Source of the DNA: Janibacter terrae NBRC 107853
GTDB taxonomy: Bacteria; Actinomycetota; Actinomycetes; Actinomycetales; Dermatophilaceae
Direction of reading: 5' to 3'
Length of the DNA stretch: 64,000 nt
Assembly (NCBI RefSeq): GCF_001591405.1
Contig: NZ_BCUV01000006.1
Location: 372,001-436,000 of the forward strand
A program made the position numbers and the translations under genes. The notes below the pieces were generated by a model. The model had not been told where the DNA came from, ran no database searches, and saw only the letters and a program-made list of their open reading frames with translations. Positions 20,760 to 30,751 of this stretch are shown here, one piece after another. Numbering within the stretch: position 1 is the stretch's first letter; every line of letters starts with the position of its first letter.

Positions 20760-22046
20760 TCACTTCAGGAAGTCGGGGACGTCCAGGTCGTCACCGTCGT
20801 CGAAGGTCACCTGCCGCGGAGGCGTCGCCGGCGCGGCCTGAGCCGGGGCCTGCGCGGGGACCGGCTGGGGCTGCGCCGGGGCGGGCGCCTGCTGCTGGGC
20901 GGGCGCCTGCTGCTGGGCCGGGACCTGCTGCGGCTGGGCCTGCGCCGGAACCTGCTGGGCCGGGACCTGCTGGGGACGACCCTGCTGCGGCTGGGCCGGG
21001 CGCTGCTGCTGCGCGGGGGCCTGCTGAGCCGGGGCCGGTCGCCCCTGTCCGCCGGACTGGACCTGGCCGAGGGCCCGGTCGTCCGGGCGCTGCGTCGGGG
21101 ACCCACCGTCGAAGCCGGCCGCGATGACCGTCACTCGCACCTCGTCGCCGAGGGCGTCGTCGATGACCGCACCGAAGATGATGTTGGCCTCGGGGTGCGC
21201 GGCCTCCTGGACGAGGCGGGCGGCCTCGTTGATCTCGAAGAGACCGAGGTCGCTGCCACCCTGGATCGACAGGAGCACACCGTGCGCACCGTCGATGCTC
21301 GCCTCGAGCAGGGGCGAGGAGATCGCCAGCTCCGCGGCCTGGACGGCGCGGTCCTCGCCGCGGGCGGAGCCGATGCCCATGAGTGCCGAGCCGGCACCCT
21401 GCATGACCGACTTGACGTCGGCGAAGTCGAGGTTGATCAGGCCCGGCGTGGTGATGAGGTCCGTGATGCCCTGGACACCGGAGAGGAGCACCTGGTCCGC
21501 GCTGCGGAAGGCGTCGAGCATGCTGACCGCGCGGTCGCTGATCGAGAGCAGCCGGTCGTTGGGGATGACGATGAGGGTGTCGACCTCGTCGCGCAGCGCA
21601 CCGATGCCGGACTCGGCCTGGTTGGCGCGCCGACGCCCCTCGAAGGTGAACGGACGCGTCACGACACCGATGGTGAGCGCACCCAGGCCCTTGGCGATCT
21701 TGGCGACGACGGGGGCACCGCCGGTGCCCGTGCCGCCACCCTCGCCCGCGGTGACGAAGACCATGTCGGCCCCCTTGAGGACCTCCTCGATCTCCTCCGC
21801 GTGGTCCTCGGCGGCCCGCTTGCCGACCTCGGGGTCCGCGCCGGCACCGAGGCCGCGGGTGAGCTCGCGGCCCACGTCGAGCTTGACGTCCGCGTCGGAC
21901 ATCAGCAGCGCCTGGGCGTCGGTGTTGATCGCGATGAACTCGACACCCTTGAGGCCGACCTCGATCATCCGGTTGATGGCGTTGACGCCACCGCCGCCGA
22001 TGCCGACGACCTTGATAACGGCCAGATAGTTCTGGGCTGATGCCAC
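20760..22046 (-). CDS. ftsZ: Cell division protein FtsZ
   Basis: FtsZ is the tubulin-like GTPase that forms the division ring. It has 428 residues. The GTP-binding tubulin motif GGGTGTG is near residues 103-109 and the T7 synergy loop NLDFADVK near 206. The C-terminal conserved peptide [10 protein letters not shown] ends the protein and would bind SepF or FtsW. The linker between globular domain and tail (about residues 315-410) is unusually rich in Pro, Gln and Ala with repeating VPAQQ units. The leader upstream contains a 7-bp inverted repeat (22086-22092/22105-22111). Confidence 0.97.
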   Translation of the reverse strand: MASAQNYLAVIKVVGIGGGGVNAINRMIEVGLKGVEFIAINTDAQALLMSDADVKLDVGRELTRGLGAGADPEVGKRAAEDHAEEIEEVLKGADMVFVTAGEGGGTGTGGAPVVAKIAKGLGALTIGVVTRPFTFEGRRRANQAESGIGALRDEVDTLIVIPNDRLLSISDRAVSMLDAFRSADQVLLSGVQGITDLITTPGLINLDFADVKSVMQGAGSALMGIGSARGEDRAVQAAELAISSPLLEASIDGAHGVLLSIQGGSDLGLFEINEAARLVQEAAHPEANIIFGAVIDDALGDEVRVTVIAAGFDGGSPTQRPDDRALGQVQSGGQGRPAPAQQAPAQQQRPAQPQQGRPQQVPAQQVPAQAQPQQVPAQQQAPAQQQAPAPAQPQPVPAQAPAQAAPATPPRQVTFDDGDDLDVPDFLK

Positions 22047-22197
22047 GGGGGACTCCTGTTGCTGCTGCTCGGTGGTGCCTCACCGCCTGAAGGCTCAAGG
22101 TGAACTTCAGGGTTACAGTTTGGTCACGCTCGGTGTGCGGATGACGGTATGTCCCGCGGGCCGCCGGGGCAAACGCTCGCGCCAGCGTGTCGCAAGA

Positions 22198-22938
22198 CTA
22201 TCCCCTCGTGACCGGCGTCTCGGGGGCGGACACGTCGATGACGTCGGGCTTCTTCTGCAGGAGTATCGGGATCACCTTGACCTTGAGCTCGGGGTCGCTC
22301 CCGTCACCCCAGACGACCTCCGTGCCCCCGAGCCGGAAGGTGATCTGGTCGGCCGAGTCAACGGTGACGTCCTTGACCCTGGAGCGCAGTGCCTGCGGCA
22401 GCGCGGCCAGCATCCCCTGGGCGGCCCGCACCCCGTGGCCGGAGACGCCCTCCTGGCCCTCGGCGGTCACCGCGGGCACCCCCTTTGGCGGGGACGAGAC
22501 GGTGCGGATCTCCACGCCCTCGAGATCGAGGAGCCGGTAGCCGCCGTCCCGACGGACCGCCAGCGCCGGAACCCTCGACGTCACGTTGACCTTCAGGGTG
22601 TGCGGCCAGCCCCGCTCCACGTCGGCGTGCGCGGCACCGGCGACGTCGTCGGTGATCGTGCTGGACAGGGCGTCGGCGTCCACGCGGGCCAGCGGGGTCC
22701 CGATCTCGGTCTCGGCGATCGCCTCGATGCGCGGACGGTCGGCCGGGTCGGCGCCAGTCACCTCGACCCGCTTGGTCCCGAGCAACGCCGAGAAGCCGAA
22801 GAGCCACCCCAGGCCCAGCACGACCGCGATGCACAGCATGACGACGAGCCAGCGGCGCAGCCGCTGCCCCCGGGCCTGGGCCGCCCGCTCGGCGAAGCGC
22901 TGCTCGGTCGCCTCCCGCGTCCCGCTCCCCCGGGTCAT
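22198..22938 (-). CDS. ftsQ: Cell division protein FtsQ
   Basis: This is a single-pass divisome protein of 246 residues. A basic cytoplasmic N-terminus leads to one membrane helix (about residues 30-54). A POTRA domain (KRVEVTGADPADRPRI) and the FtsQ beta domain (GYRLLDLEGVEIRTVSSPP) follow outside the membrane. Its ATG shares a base with the murC stop, so expression is coupled to the mur genes. It lies about 150 bases before ftsZ. Confidence 0.93.
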   Translation of the reverse strand: MTRGSGTREATEQRFAERAAQARGQRLRRWLVVMLCIAVVLGLGWLFGFSALLGTKRVEVTGADPADRPRIEAIAETEIGTPLARVDADALSSTITDDVAGAAHADVERGWPHTLKVNVTSRVPALAVRRDGGYRLLDLEGVEIRTVSSPPKGVPAVTAEGQEGVSGHGVRAAQGMLAALPQALRSRVKDVTVDSADQITFRLGGTEVVWGDGSDPELKVKVIPILLQKKPDVIDVSAPETPVTRG

Positions 22939-24392
22939 CAGGTCCCGTCACCGCCCGAGGCGGCGAGGGCCCGCAGGATCCTCGGACCCACGTGCGTGAC
23001 GTCACCGGCCCCGACCGTGAGCACGAGGTCGCCGGGCTCGGCGCTCGAGGCGATCGACCCGACCGCGTCCGCCTCGCTCACGACCCGGGCCGAGCGACCG
23101 GCCGCGACGAGCGGGTCGGCGATGAGGTGCGAGCCGACGCCCTCGAGCGGGTCCTCGCGCGCCCCGTAGACGTCGAGGAGCAGCACCTCGTCGGCAGGGG
23201 CGAGCCCGTCGGCGAAGCCCTGCGCGAAGTCGCGCGTGCGCGAGTACAGGTGGGGCTGGAAGACCACGAAGAGCCGGTGCCCGCCGGCGATCTCCTTGGC
23301 GGTGCGCACCACGGCCTCGACCTTGCCGGGGTTGTGCGCGTAGTCGTCGACGACGGTGACGCCGCGGGCCTCCCCCTTCGTCTCGAAGCGACGTCGGGTG
23401 CCCCCGTAGGCCGCGAGCCCCTCGAGCACGGCGGCCGGGTGCACGAGCAGGCCGTGGACGGCCGCGGTGTACGCGGCGGCGGCGTTGAGCAGGTTGTGGC
23501 GACCGGGGACCGTGATCGCCAGCCGATGCCTTTCGGCGCCGTCCTCGAGGGTCACCGTGGCGCTCGTCCCGTCGAGCACGGGGTCGACGAGGCGCACCTG
23601 CGCCCCCTCGGAGAAGCCGTACCGCAGGACGCGCACACCGGCGACCTCGGCACGCTCGGCGAGGCGCTGCGACCCGGGGTCGTCCGCGCACGCGACGAGC
23701 AGCCCACCCGTGGTCACGGTGCCGGCGAACTCGAGGTAGGCCGCCTCGACCGTGGCGTAGTCCCCGTAGAAGTCGAGGTGGTCGGGCTGGACATTGGTCA
23801 CGACGGCGACGTCGGGCCGGTAGGCGAGGAAGGAGCCGTCCGACTCGTCGGCCTCGGCCACGAAGGACCGCCCCTCGCCGAGCGCGGCGTTGACGCCCTG
23901 CGTGGACAGCTCGCCGCCGAGCGCGAACGAGGGTTGCTGCCCGGCCTCGAGCAGCGCGACGGTGAGCATCGAGCTCGTCGTCGTCTTTCCGTTGGCGCCG
24001 GCGACGGCCACCCGGATCTGCTCACCCATCGCGGAGGCGAGGGCCTGGCTGCGGTGCAGCACCCGCAGCCCGCGCTCCCGCGCGGCCGCGAGCTCGGGGT
24101 TGTCCTCACGGATCGCCGAGGACACGACGACGGTGTCGGCGCCGTCGAGGTGGGCGGGGTCGTGGCCCACCCAGATCCTCGCGCCGCGCTCGCGCAGCCG
24201 CTCCAGCAGCGGCGAGTCGTGGGCATCGCTCCCCCGGACCTCGACGTCCGCATCGAGCAGCAGGCGCACGATGGCGGACATGCCGGCGCCGCCGGCGGCC
24301 AGCACGTGGACGACGCCGAGGTCGGCGAGCGGGACGGTCGGGGCCAGGACGTCGAAGCGTGCGTTGCGCGGGACCATGGGCAGCTCAGCCAC
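22938..24392 (-). CDS. murC: UDP-N-acetylmuramate--L-alanine ligase MurC
   Basis: MurC adds L-alanine to UDP-MurNAc, the first amino-acid step of peptidoglycan precursor synthesis. The Rossmann start (VHVLAAGGAGMSAIVRLLL), the ATP loop (GANGKTTT) and the Mur central motif (TNVQPDHLDFYG) are present. The C-terminal motif VVDDYAHNP is also visible. The GTG at 24392 overlaps the murG stop by eight bases and gives 484 residues. The ATG at 24377 would remove five residues. Confidence 0.95.
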   Translation of the reverse strand: MAELPMVPRNARFDVLAPTVPLADLGVVHVLAAGGAGMSAIVRLLLDADVEVRGSDAHDSPLLERLRERGARIWVGHDPAHLDGADTVVVSSAIREDNPELAAARERGLRVLHRSQALASAMGEQIRVAVAGANGKTTTSSMLTVALLEAGQQPSFALGGELSTQGVNAALGEGRSFVAEADESDGSFLAYRPDVAVVTNVQPDHLDFYGDYATVEAAYLEFAGTVTTGGLLVACADDPGSQRLAERAEVAGVRVLRYGFSEGAQVRLVDPVLDGTSATVTLEDGAERHRLAITVPGRHNLLNAAAAYTAAVHGLLVHPAAVLEGLAAYGGTRRRFETKGEARGVTVVDDYAHNPGKVEAVVRTAKEIAGGHRLFVVFQPHLYSRTRDFAQGFADGLAPADEVLLLDVYGAREDPLEGVGSHLIADPLVAAGRSARVVSEADAVGSIASSAEPGDLVLTVGAGDVTHVGPRILRALAASGGDGT

Positions 24393-25497
24393 GGCTGCCG
24401 CCCTGCTCCCACGCCGCGGTGACCATGTCGGCCAGGGTCTCGTCGGCGTCGCGGTGCCCCACGGACGCCGCCGCGGCGGACATCGCCGTGAGCCGGTCGG
24501 CGTCACGCAGCAGCGGCACGACCTCACGCTCGATCCAGGCGGGGTCGACGTCGGCGTCCTCGACGAGCAGGCCACCGCCGGCGGCGACGACGCCGGCGGC
24601 GTTGAGCCGCTGCTCGCCGTTGCCGATCGGCAGGGGCACGTAGACGGCCGGCAGGCCGACGGCGGTCAGCTCGCAGACGGTGTTGGCCCCGGCGCGGCAC
24701 ACGACGGCGTCGGCCGCGGCGTAGGCGAGGTCCATCCGGTCGACGTAGGGCAGCACGACGTACGGCACCGTCTCGTCCCCGCCCATGGCGACGAAGTCCT
24801 TGCCGGCACCCGTCGCATGGAGGACCTGCACCCCGGCGTCGCGCAGCGTGGCCACGCTCGCCGCGAAGGCGTCGTTGAGCCGCTTCGCGCCGAGCGAGCC
24901 GCCGGTGACGAGGAGGACGGGCAGGTCGTCGCGCAGCCCGAGTCCCGCGCGTGCCTCGGGGCGGACCGCGGCCCGGTCGAGGGTGACGATCTCCGGCCGC
25001 AGCGGCATGCCGATGACCCGGCCACCCGGGAGCTTCGTCCCGGGGAAGGTCATGGCGATGTGGTCGGTGAACCGGGCGCCGACCTTGTTGGCGACACCGG
25101 CGCGGGCGTTCTGCTCGTGGATGACGATCGGGATGCCGGCCTTGCGCGCGGCCAGGTAGGCGGGTGTCGAGACGTACCCGCCGAAGCCGACGACGACCTG
25201 GGCGTCGACCCGCTCGATGGCCTTGCCGGCGGCGGCGACGGCGCGCCGCAGGTTGACCGGCAGGCGGACGAGGTCGCCGGAGGGCCTGCGGGGCAGCGGC
25301 ACCTTGGGGATCGTCGTGAACTCGTACCCGCGCTCGGGCACGAGCCGCGCCTCCAGGCCCTCGCTCGTCCCGAGGGCGAGGATCTGCACCCCGGGGTCGC
25401 GGCGGCGCAGGCAGTCGGCGAGGGCGAGCAGCGGGGAGACGTGACCCGCCGTGCCACCTCCCGCCAGCAGGATGCGTGAGGGGCGGGTGGGAGTCAT
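24385..25497 (-). CDS. murG: MurG, lipid I N-acetylglucosamine transferase
   Basis: MurG converts lipid I to lipid II at the inner face of the membrane. It has 370 residues in two Rossmann-like domains. The N-terminal glycine loop (LAGGGTAGHVSPLLALADCL) and the family HEQNARAGVANK segment are visible. The UDP-GlcNAc site (VVCRAGANTVCELTAVGLPAVYVPLP) is in the C-terminal half. It overlaps ftsW by four bases upstream and murC downstream. Confidence 0.96.
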   Translation of the reverse strand: MTPTRPSRILLAGGGTAGHVSPLLALADCLRRRDPGVQILALGTSEGLEARLVPERGYEFTTIPKVPLPRRPSGDLVRLPVNLRRAVAAAGKAIERVDAQVVVGFGGYVSTPAYLAARKAGIPIVIHEQNARAGVANKVGARFTDHIAMTFPGTKLPGGRVIGMPLRPEIVTLDRAAVRPEARAGLGLRDDLPVLLVTGGSLGAKRLNDAFAASVATLRDAGVQVLHATGAGKDFVAMGGDETVPYVVLPYVDRMDLAYAAADAVVCRAGANTVCELTAVGLPAVYVPLPIGNGEQRLNAAGVVAAGGGLLVEDADVDPAWIEREVVPLLRDADRLTAMSAAAASVGHRDADETLADMVTAAWEQGGSRG

Positions 25498-26774
25498 CGC
25501 TGCGAGGTCCTCCTGCTCGGGATCCGGGCGAGCAGGGCGCGCGCCCGGGACGGCTTCGCCGCGATCATCTCAGAGCATCCGGGCTCGCTCCGCGCGAAGC
25601 TGAGCAGGATGCCGACGGCGAGCATCGTCGTGACGAGCGACGAGCCACCGGAGGAGACGAAGGGCAGCGGGACACCGATGACCGGGAGCATCCCGGTGAC
25701 GGCGCCGATGTTGATGATCGCCTGGGTGAGCACCCACGTGCAGATGCCGGCCGTGGCGATGCGGACGAAGAAGTCGTCGGTGCGGGTCACGAGCCGCAGC
25801 GCGGCCAGGGCGAAGGCCGCGAACAGGGCGAGCACCGTCAGGGTGCCGAGCAGCCCGAGCTCCTCGCCGATGATCGCGAAGATGAAGTCGTTGTACGGCT
25901 CGGAGAGCCAGCCCCACTTCTCGCGGCTGGCGCCGAGGCTCACGCCCAGCCAGCCACCGTCGGCGAGGGCGTAGCGGCCGTGGACCGACTGCCGGCAGAT
26001 GCCGTAGAAGAGGTCGGTCCCGGGCGCGCACTGCGAGGGGTCGAGCCAGATCTGGATGCGCTCCATCCGGTTGTTGCCGATCTGGGCGGCCAGCGCGCCG
26101 AGGCCGAGCGCGACGCCCAGACCGGCCGCGAACCAGCGCTTGCGCACGCCCGCGGTGAAGAGCATGCCGATGACGATCGCGCAGATCACCATCGCGGTGC
26201 CCATGTCGTGCCCCGCCATGACGAGCCCGACGACGACCAGTGCGCCCGGCAGGACGAAGGGGACGAGCGCGTGCTTGATCGAGCCGAGCAGCGCGCGCTT
26301 GCGTTCCAGGACCAGCGCGCCGGCGAGGACGAGACCGATCTTGGCGACCTCGCTCGGCTGGATCGACAGCGAGCCGACACCGATCCAGTTGCGGTTGCCC
26401 TGGAAGCCGAAGCCGAGCGGGGTGAGCACGAGGCCGAGGAGCACGACCGACACGAGCGCGGCGGGCAGCGCGGTTCGCTTCCAGAAGAGGACGCTGCGGC
26501 GCGAGGCCCACCACAGGGCCGCGCCGCCGATCACCGCGAAGACGAACTGCTTGAGGAAGATCGTGAAGGAGGAGTCGTTCTCCTTCAGCGAGATGATCAT
26601 GGAGGCCGACAGGACCATGACCAGGCCGATGCCGACGAGGACGCCGACGACCCCGAGCACGAGGTAGTAGGTCGTCATGGGCGACTCGAAGCGCGCCGCC
26701 CACTGGTCGAGCCAGGTGGTGCGGGTCGCGCGCGTGCCGGCGCGACCGCGTCCGGTCGCTGCACTGCTGCTCAC
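25494..26774 (-). CDS. ftsW: Division-specific peptidoglycan polymerase FtsW
   Basis: This is a SEDS-family glycosyltransferase that works with FtsI at the septum. It has 426 residues and about ten membrane helices from residue 40 to 400. The SEDS segments PSEVAKIGLVLAGALVL, AGHDMGTAMVICAIVIGMLF, FIFAIIGEELGLLGT and PLPFVSSGGSSLVTTMLA are recognisable. It sits between murD and murG, the standard dcw position, which supports FtsW rather than RodA. Confidence 0.95.
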   Translation of the reverse strand: MSSSAATGRGRAGTRATRTTWLDQWAARFESPMTTYYLVLGVVGVLVGIGLVMVLSASMIISLKENDSSFTIFLKQFVFAVIGGAALWWASRRSVLFWKRTALPAALVSVVLLGLVLTPLGFGFQGNRNWIGVGSLSIQPSEVAKIGLVLAGALVLERKRALLGSIKHALVPFVLPGALVVVGLVMAGHDMGTAMVICAIVIGMLFTAGVRKRWFAAGLGVALGLGALAAQIGNNRMERIQIWLDPSQCAPGTDLFYGICRQSVHGRYALADGGWLGVSLGASREKWGWLSEPYNDFIFAIIGEELGLLGTLTVLALFAAFALAALRLVTRTDDFFVRIATAGICTWVLTQAIINIGAVTGMLPVIGVPLPFVSSGGSSLVTTMLAVGILLSFARSEPGCSEMIAAKPSRARALLARIPSRRTSQR

Positions 26775-26778
26775 GCGC

Positions 26779-28272
26779 TCACTCTCCCTGCAGGTACCGG
26801 TCCACCGCCGCGGCGAAGGCGTCGCCGCGTGCTCCGTAGTTGTCGAACATGTCCATGGACGCGGCCGCCGGAGCCAGCAGCACCACGTCGCCGGGCTGCG
26901 CGAGCTCTCCCGCGTGCCGGACCACGAGGTCCATCGCCCCAGTGTCGGCCGCGGCGATGTCGATCACCGGGACATCCGGCGCGTGTCGGGCGAGCGCCTC
27001 GGCGATCTGGTCGCGGTCGCGACCGATGAGCACGACGGCCCGCAGCCGATCGGCCGCGGCGGCGACGAGCTCGTCGACGTCGGCCCCCTTGAGCAGTCCG
27101 CCGGCGACCCAGACCACCCGCTCGTACGAGGTCAGGCTGGCCCGGGCGGCGTGCGGGTTGGTCGCCTTGGAGTCGTCGACCCAGTGGACCCCGCCGGCCG
27201 TCGCCACGTGCGCGATGCGGTGCGGCTCGGGTCGCCACCGGCGCAGCCCGTCGCGCACGGCGACGGCCGGGACGCCGTGGGCGCGGGCCAGCGCGGCGGC
27301 GGCCAGGGCGTTGGCGACGAGGTGCGGCGCGACGCTCGGGGCGTCCCCCTGCACGTCGGCGAGGCTGCCGAGCTCGGCGGCGGAGGTGGCCCGGTCCTCG
27401 ACGAAGGCCCGGTCGGCGAGGACGTCCTCGACGAGCCCGAGCATCGACGGGCCGGGGGTGCCGAGGGTGAACCCGATGGCCCGGCAGCCTTCGACGACGT
27501 CGGCCTCCTCGACGAGCCGTCGGGTGACCGGGTCCTGCTCGTTGTAGACGCAGGCGACCTCGGCGTTGGCGTAGACCTTGCCCTTGGCCCGCGTGTACTC
27601 CTCGAGCGACCCGTGCCAGTCGAGGTGGTCCGGCGCGATGTTGAGGCACGCCGCGGCCTGCGGACGCAGGGAGTCGCTCCAGTGCAGCTGGAAGCTCGAC
27701 AGCTCGACGGCGATGACGTCGTAGGGCTGCGGGTCCTGCACGAGGTCGAGGACGGGCGTACCGACGTTGCCGGCGCTCGCGGCGCGCAGGCCGGCAGCCC
27801 GCAGCATCGAGGTGAGCATCTGCACGGTCGTCGTCTTGCCGTTGGTGCCGGTGACGAGCAGCCAGGGGGCTCCCCCTTCGCGCGGACGCATGCGCCACGC
27901 CAGCTCGACGTCGCCCCAGATCGGGATGCCGGCTGCCGCCGCCGCCGCGAGGAGCGGCTGGTGCGGCGGCCACCCCGGTGAGGTGACGACGAGGTCGATC
28001 TCGTCCGCAGGGACGGGCAGGGACTGCTCGGCGCCCTCGCCGAGGTGCAGCTCGGCGTCCAGGACCTCGAGGATCTGCGCGCGCTGCCCCATGGGCGTGC
28101 CCTCGACGGGCGCCGTGCCGTCGACGACCCGCACGTGCGCGCCGTGCTGGAGCAACGCGTCGGCGGCGGCGAACCCGGAGACGCCGAGCCCGGTGACGAG
28201 CACGCGCAGCCCGGCCCAGTCGGCCTCGGCGCAGGTCAGCGTCGCCAGCCGCTCGGCACGACCAGCGGTCAC
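26779..28272 (-). CDS. murD: UDP-N-acetylmuramoyl-L-alanine--D-glutamate ligase MurD
   Basis: MurD adds D-glutamate to the precursor. The product is 497 residues, somewhat longer than usual (about 450-480). The ATP loop GTNGKTTT, the central motif [12 protein letters not shown] and the C-terminal [11 protein letters not shown] motif are present. The GTG at 28272 forms a GTGA overlap with the mraY stop. The frame is open further upstream, but that stretch is antisense-like and arginine/proline-rich and overlaps mraY. Confidence 0.94.
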   Translation of the reverse strand: MTAGRAERLATLTCAEADWAGLRVLVTGLGVSGFAAADALLQHGAHVRVVDGTAPVEGTPMGQRAQILEVLDAELHLGEGAEQSLPVPADEIDLVVTSPGWPPHQPLLAAAAAAGIPIWGDVELAWRMRPREGGAPWLLVTGTNGKTTTVQMLTSMLRAAGLRAASAGNVGTPVLDLVQDPQPYDVIAVELSSFQLHWSDSLRPQAAACLNIAPDHLDWHGSLEEYTRAKGKVYANAEVACVYNEQDPVTRRLVEEADVVEGCRAIGFTLGTPGPSMLGLVEDVLADRAFVEDRATSAAELGSLADVQGDAPSVAPHLVANALAAAALARAHGVPAVAVRDGLRRWRPEPHRIAHVATAGGVHWVDDSKATNPHAARASLTSYERVVWVAGGLLKGADVDELVAAAADRLRAVVLIGRDRDQIAEALARHAPDVPVIDIAAADTGAMDLVVRHAGELAQPGDVVLLAPAAASMDMFDNYGARGDAFAAAVDRYLQGE

Positions 28273-29351
28273 GGTGCCCCCACGACCCACTCGGCGTAGA
28301 AGATCGCCAGGCCGATGGCCACGAAGAGGCCCGCGATGATCCAGAAGCGGATGACGATCGTGACCTCCTGCCAGCCGAGCAGCTCGAAGTGGTGCTGCAG
28401 CGGCGCCATCCGGAAGACACGCTTGCCGGTGGACTTGAAGGAGGCGACCTGGATGATCACCGAGAGGGTGATCGTGACGAAGAGACCGCCGAGGATGATG
28501 ATGAGCAGCTGGGTGCGCGAGAGGATCGCCAGCCCGGCGAGGGCGCCGCCGAGGGCGAGCGAGCCGGTGTCCCCCATGAAGATCTTGGCCGGCGAGGCGT
28601 TCCACCAGAGGAAGCCGAAGCAGGCTCCCGTCGCGCCGGCGGCGACGACCGCGAGGTCGAGCGGGTCGCGCACGTCGTAGCACTTGCTGACCGGGTCGAC
28701 CTGGCAGTTCTGGTTGAACTGCCAGATCGAGATGACGACGTAGGCCGCGAAGACCATGACGGAGGAGCCGGTCGCGAGGCCGTCGAGCCCGTCGGTGAGG
28801 TTCACGCCGTTGGAGGTGCCGGCGATCATCAGGTTGCTCCACAGGATGAACAGGATCAGCCCGACGATCGGTCCGGCGAAGTACAGGTCGAGGTTGGTGT
28901 CGCGCACGAAGGAGATGTGCTCCGACGCCGGGTAGCGCTTGGCCTCGTTGGGGAACTGCATGGCGAGCACGGCGAAGGAGACGCCGACGAAGGTCTGGCC
29001 GAGCAGCTTCTCCCGCGACTTCAGCCCGAGGCTGCGCTGCTTGCTGATCTTGATGTAGTCGTCCGCGAAACCGACCGCGCCCAGACCCACCATGAGGTAG
29101 AGCACGAGGACGCCGCTGGCCGTCGGGGACTCCCACACGGCGAGGTGCGCGACGGCGTACGCCGCGACGGTCGCCAGGATGATGATGGCGCCACCCATCG
29201 TCGGCGTGCCCCGCTTGGTGTGGTGCGACGTCGGACCGTCGTCCCGGATGAACTGGCCGTACCCCTGCTTGACGAGGTACTTGATGAACATCGGCGTCCC
29301 CAGGAGGGCGACGACGAGTGACACGACAGAAGCGATCACCACCGCCTTCAC
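28269..29351 (-). CDS. mraY: Phospho-N-acetylmuramoyl-pentapeptide-transferase MraY
   Basis: MraY transfers the phospho-MurNAc-pentapeptide to undecaprenyl phosphate to make lipid I in the membrane. It has 360 residues and about ten helices. The catalytic aspartates are in GFADDYIK and [10 protein letters not shown], and the MraY end motif [12 protein letters not shown] is present. The GTG at 29351 overlaps the murF stop as GTGA. An in-frame start at 29390 would add 13 polar residues and is unlikely. Confidence 0.95.
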   Translation of the reverse strand: MKAVVIASVVSLVVALLGTPMFIKYLVKQGYGQFIRDDGPTSHHTKRGTPTMGGAIIILATVAAYAVAHLAVWESPTASGVLVLYLMVGLGAVGFADDYIKISKQRSLGLKSREKLLGQTFVGVSFAVLAMQFPNEAKRYPASEHISFVRDTNLDLYFAGPIVGLILFILWSNLMIAGTSNGVNLTDGLDGLATGSSVMVFAAYVVISIWQFNQNCQVDPVSKCYDVRDPLDLAVVAAGATGACFGFLWWNASPAKIFMGDTGSLALGGALAGLAILSRTQLLIIILGGLFVTITLSVIIQVASFKSTGKRVFRMAPLQHHFELLGWQEVTIVIRFWIIAGLFVAIGLAIFYAEWVVGAP

Positions 29352-30751
29352 GTGCGGGCCTCCCTCTGGACGATCCGGTCTCCGAGCCACCGTAGCCCGG
29401 CATCTCGACTCGATTTGAAGAGGACGACGTCGGGCGCGACGAGCTCCTCGGCCAGCACCGCCTCCGCGGCGCCGGCGTCGGGCACGACCCGCACGCGGAT
29501 GTCCCGGTCAGCATTGTCCTCCGCGCCGGTCGCGATCGCAGCAGCGGACGCGCCGACGACGAGGATCTCGTCGATGCCGAGGGCGGCGGCCTCACGACCG
29601 ACGCGCGCGTGCAGCTCGTCGGAGGCCTCGCCGAGCTCGAGCATCGCGCCGAGCACGGCCCACCGGCGCCCGGTCGTCGCCATGGTGGCCAGGCTGCCGA
29701 GCGCGGCGGCCATCGAGTCGGGGTTGGCGTTGTAGGCGTCGTTGACGACGACGACCCCGTCGTCGCGACGGGTCACCTCCATGCGCCAGCGGCTCATCGG
29801 CCGGGCGGCCGCCAGCGCGGGCACGATCTGCTCGAGCGTCATCCCGGCGGCGTGCGCGGCGGCGATGACGGCCAGGGCGTTGCCGACGTGGTGGCGCCCG
29901 ACGAGCGCGAGCTCCACGCTGGCCGTGCCGAAGGGGGCGGTGACGGTGAACGAGGCCGCTCCGGTGTCGTCGACGGTGACGTCGGTGGCCCGGACCTCAG
30001 CCCGCTCGGACTCGCCGACGAGGACGACCCGGGCCGAGGTCCGCCAGGCCATCGCCGCGACGAGGGGGTCGTCGGCGTTGAGCACCGCGACGCCGTCGTC
30101 GGGAAGGGAGGCGGGCAGCTCTCCCTTCGCCTGCGCGATCGCCTCGACGGAGCCGAACTCGCCGACGTGCGCGTGGCCGACGTTGAGGACGATGCCGATG
30201 CGCGGCGGAGCGATGCGGGTGAGGTACTTCACGTGACCGATCCCCCGGGCGCCCATCTCGACGACGAGGTGGCGGGTGCTCGGGGTGATCCGGCAGACCG
30301 TGAGGGGCACGCCGACCTCGGAGTTGTAGGAGCCGACCGGCGCGACGGTCTCGCCGTCGGCGGCCAGGACGCTCCCGAGGAGGTCCTTGGTGCTCGTCTT
30401 GCCCGAGGAGCCGGTGATCCCGATGACCGTGAGGTCGGGGCGGGAGTCGACGAGGTGCCGGGCGAGGGCCACGAAGGCCGCCTGCTCGTCCTGCACGACG
30501 ACGCACGGCAGGCCGGCCACCTCCCGGGTCGTGAGCGCCGCGACCGCGCCGCGCTCGGCGGCACCGGCCACGAAGTCGTGCCCGTCGGCGCTCTCACCCA
30601 CCCGCGCGACGTAGAGGCTGCCGGGACCGGCCTCGCGCGAGTCGGTGACGACGGGGCCGTCGACGATGAGGGTGCGGGCCGCCTCGGGCGCGCATCCGTG
30701 GAGGCGCCCGCCGGTGGTGTCGGCGACGGCGCCCAGGGTCATGGGGATCAT
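29348..30751 (-). CDS. murF: UDP-MurNAc-tripeptide--D-Ala-D-Ala ligase MurF
   Basis: MurF adds the D-alanyl-D-alanine dipeptide. It has 467 residues. The ATP loop reads GSSGKTSTK, the family-typical replacement of GTNGKT in MurF. The central motif [12 protein letters not shown] and the [14 protein letters not shown] motif confirm the assignment. The ATG at 30751 overlaps the murE stop (ATGA). Confidence 0.95.
   Translation of the reverse strand: MIPMTLGAVADTTGGRLHGCAPEAARTLIVDGPVVTDSREAGPGSLYVARVGESADGHDFVAGAAERGAVAALTTREVAGLPCVVVQDEQAAFVALARHLVDSRPDLTVIGITGSSGKTSTKDLLGSVLAADGETVAPVGSYNSEVGVPLTVCRITPSTRHLVVEMGARGIGHVKYLTRIAPPRIGIVLNVGHAHVGEFGSVEAIAQAKGELPASLPDDGVAVLNADDPLVAAMAWRTSARVVLVGESERAEVRATDVTVDDTGAASFTVTAPFGTASVELALVGRHHVGNALAVIAAAHAAGMTLEQIVPALAAARPMSRWRMEVTRRDDGVVVVNDAYNANPDSMAAALGSLATMATTGRRWAVLGAMLELGEASDELHARVGREAAALGIDEILVVGASAAAIATGAEDNADRDIRVRVVPDAGAAEAVLAEELVAPDVVLFKSSRDAGLRWLGDRIVQREART

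Noticed and set aside
22086-22111. Inverted repeat CCTGAAG/CTTCAGG before ftsZ as a terminator
   Set aside because: Seven-bp arms with a 12-base loop and no following T-run are too weak to call; left as a note in the ftsZ entry.
28273-29595. N-terminal extension of MurD through mraY
   Set aside because: The frame is open only because of GC content. mraY occupies this stretch in another frame, and a GTG start with GTGA overlap gives a normal MurD.
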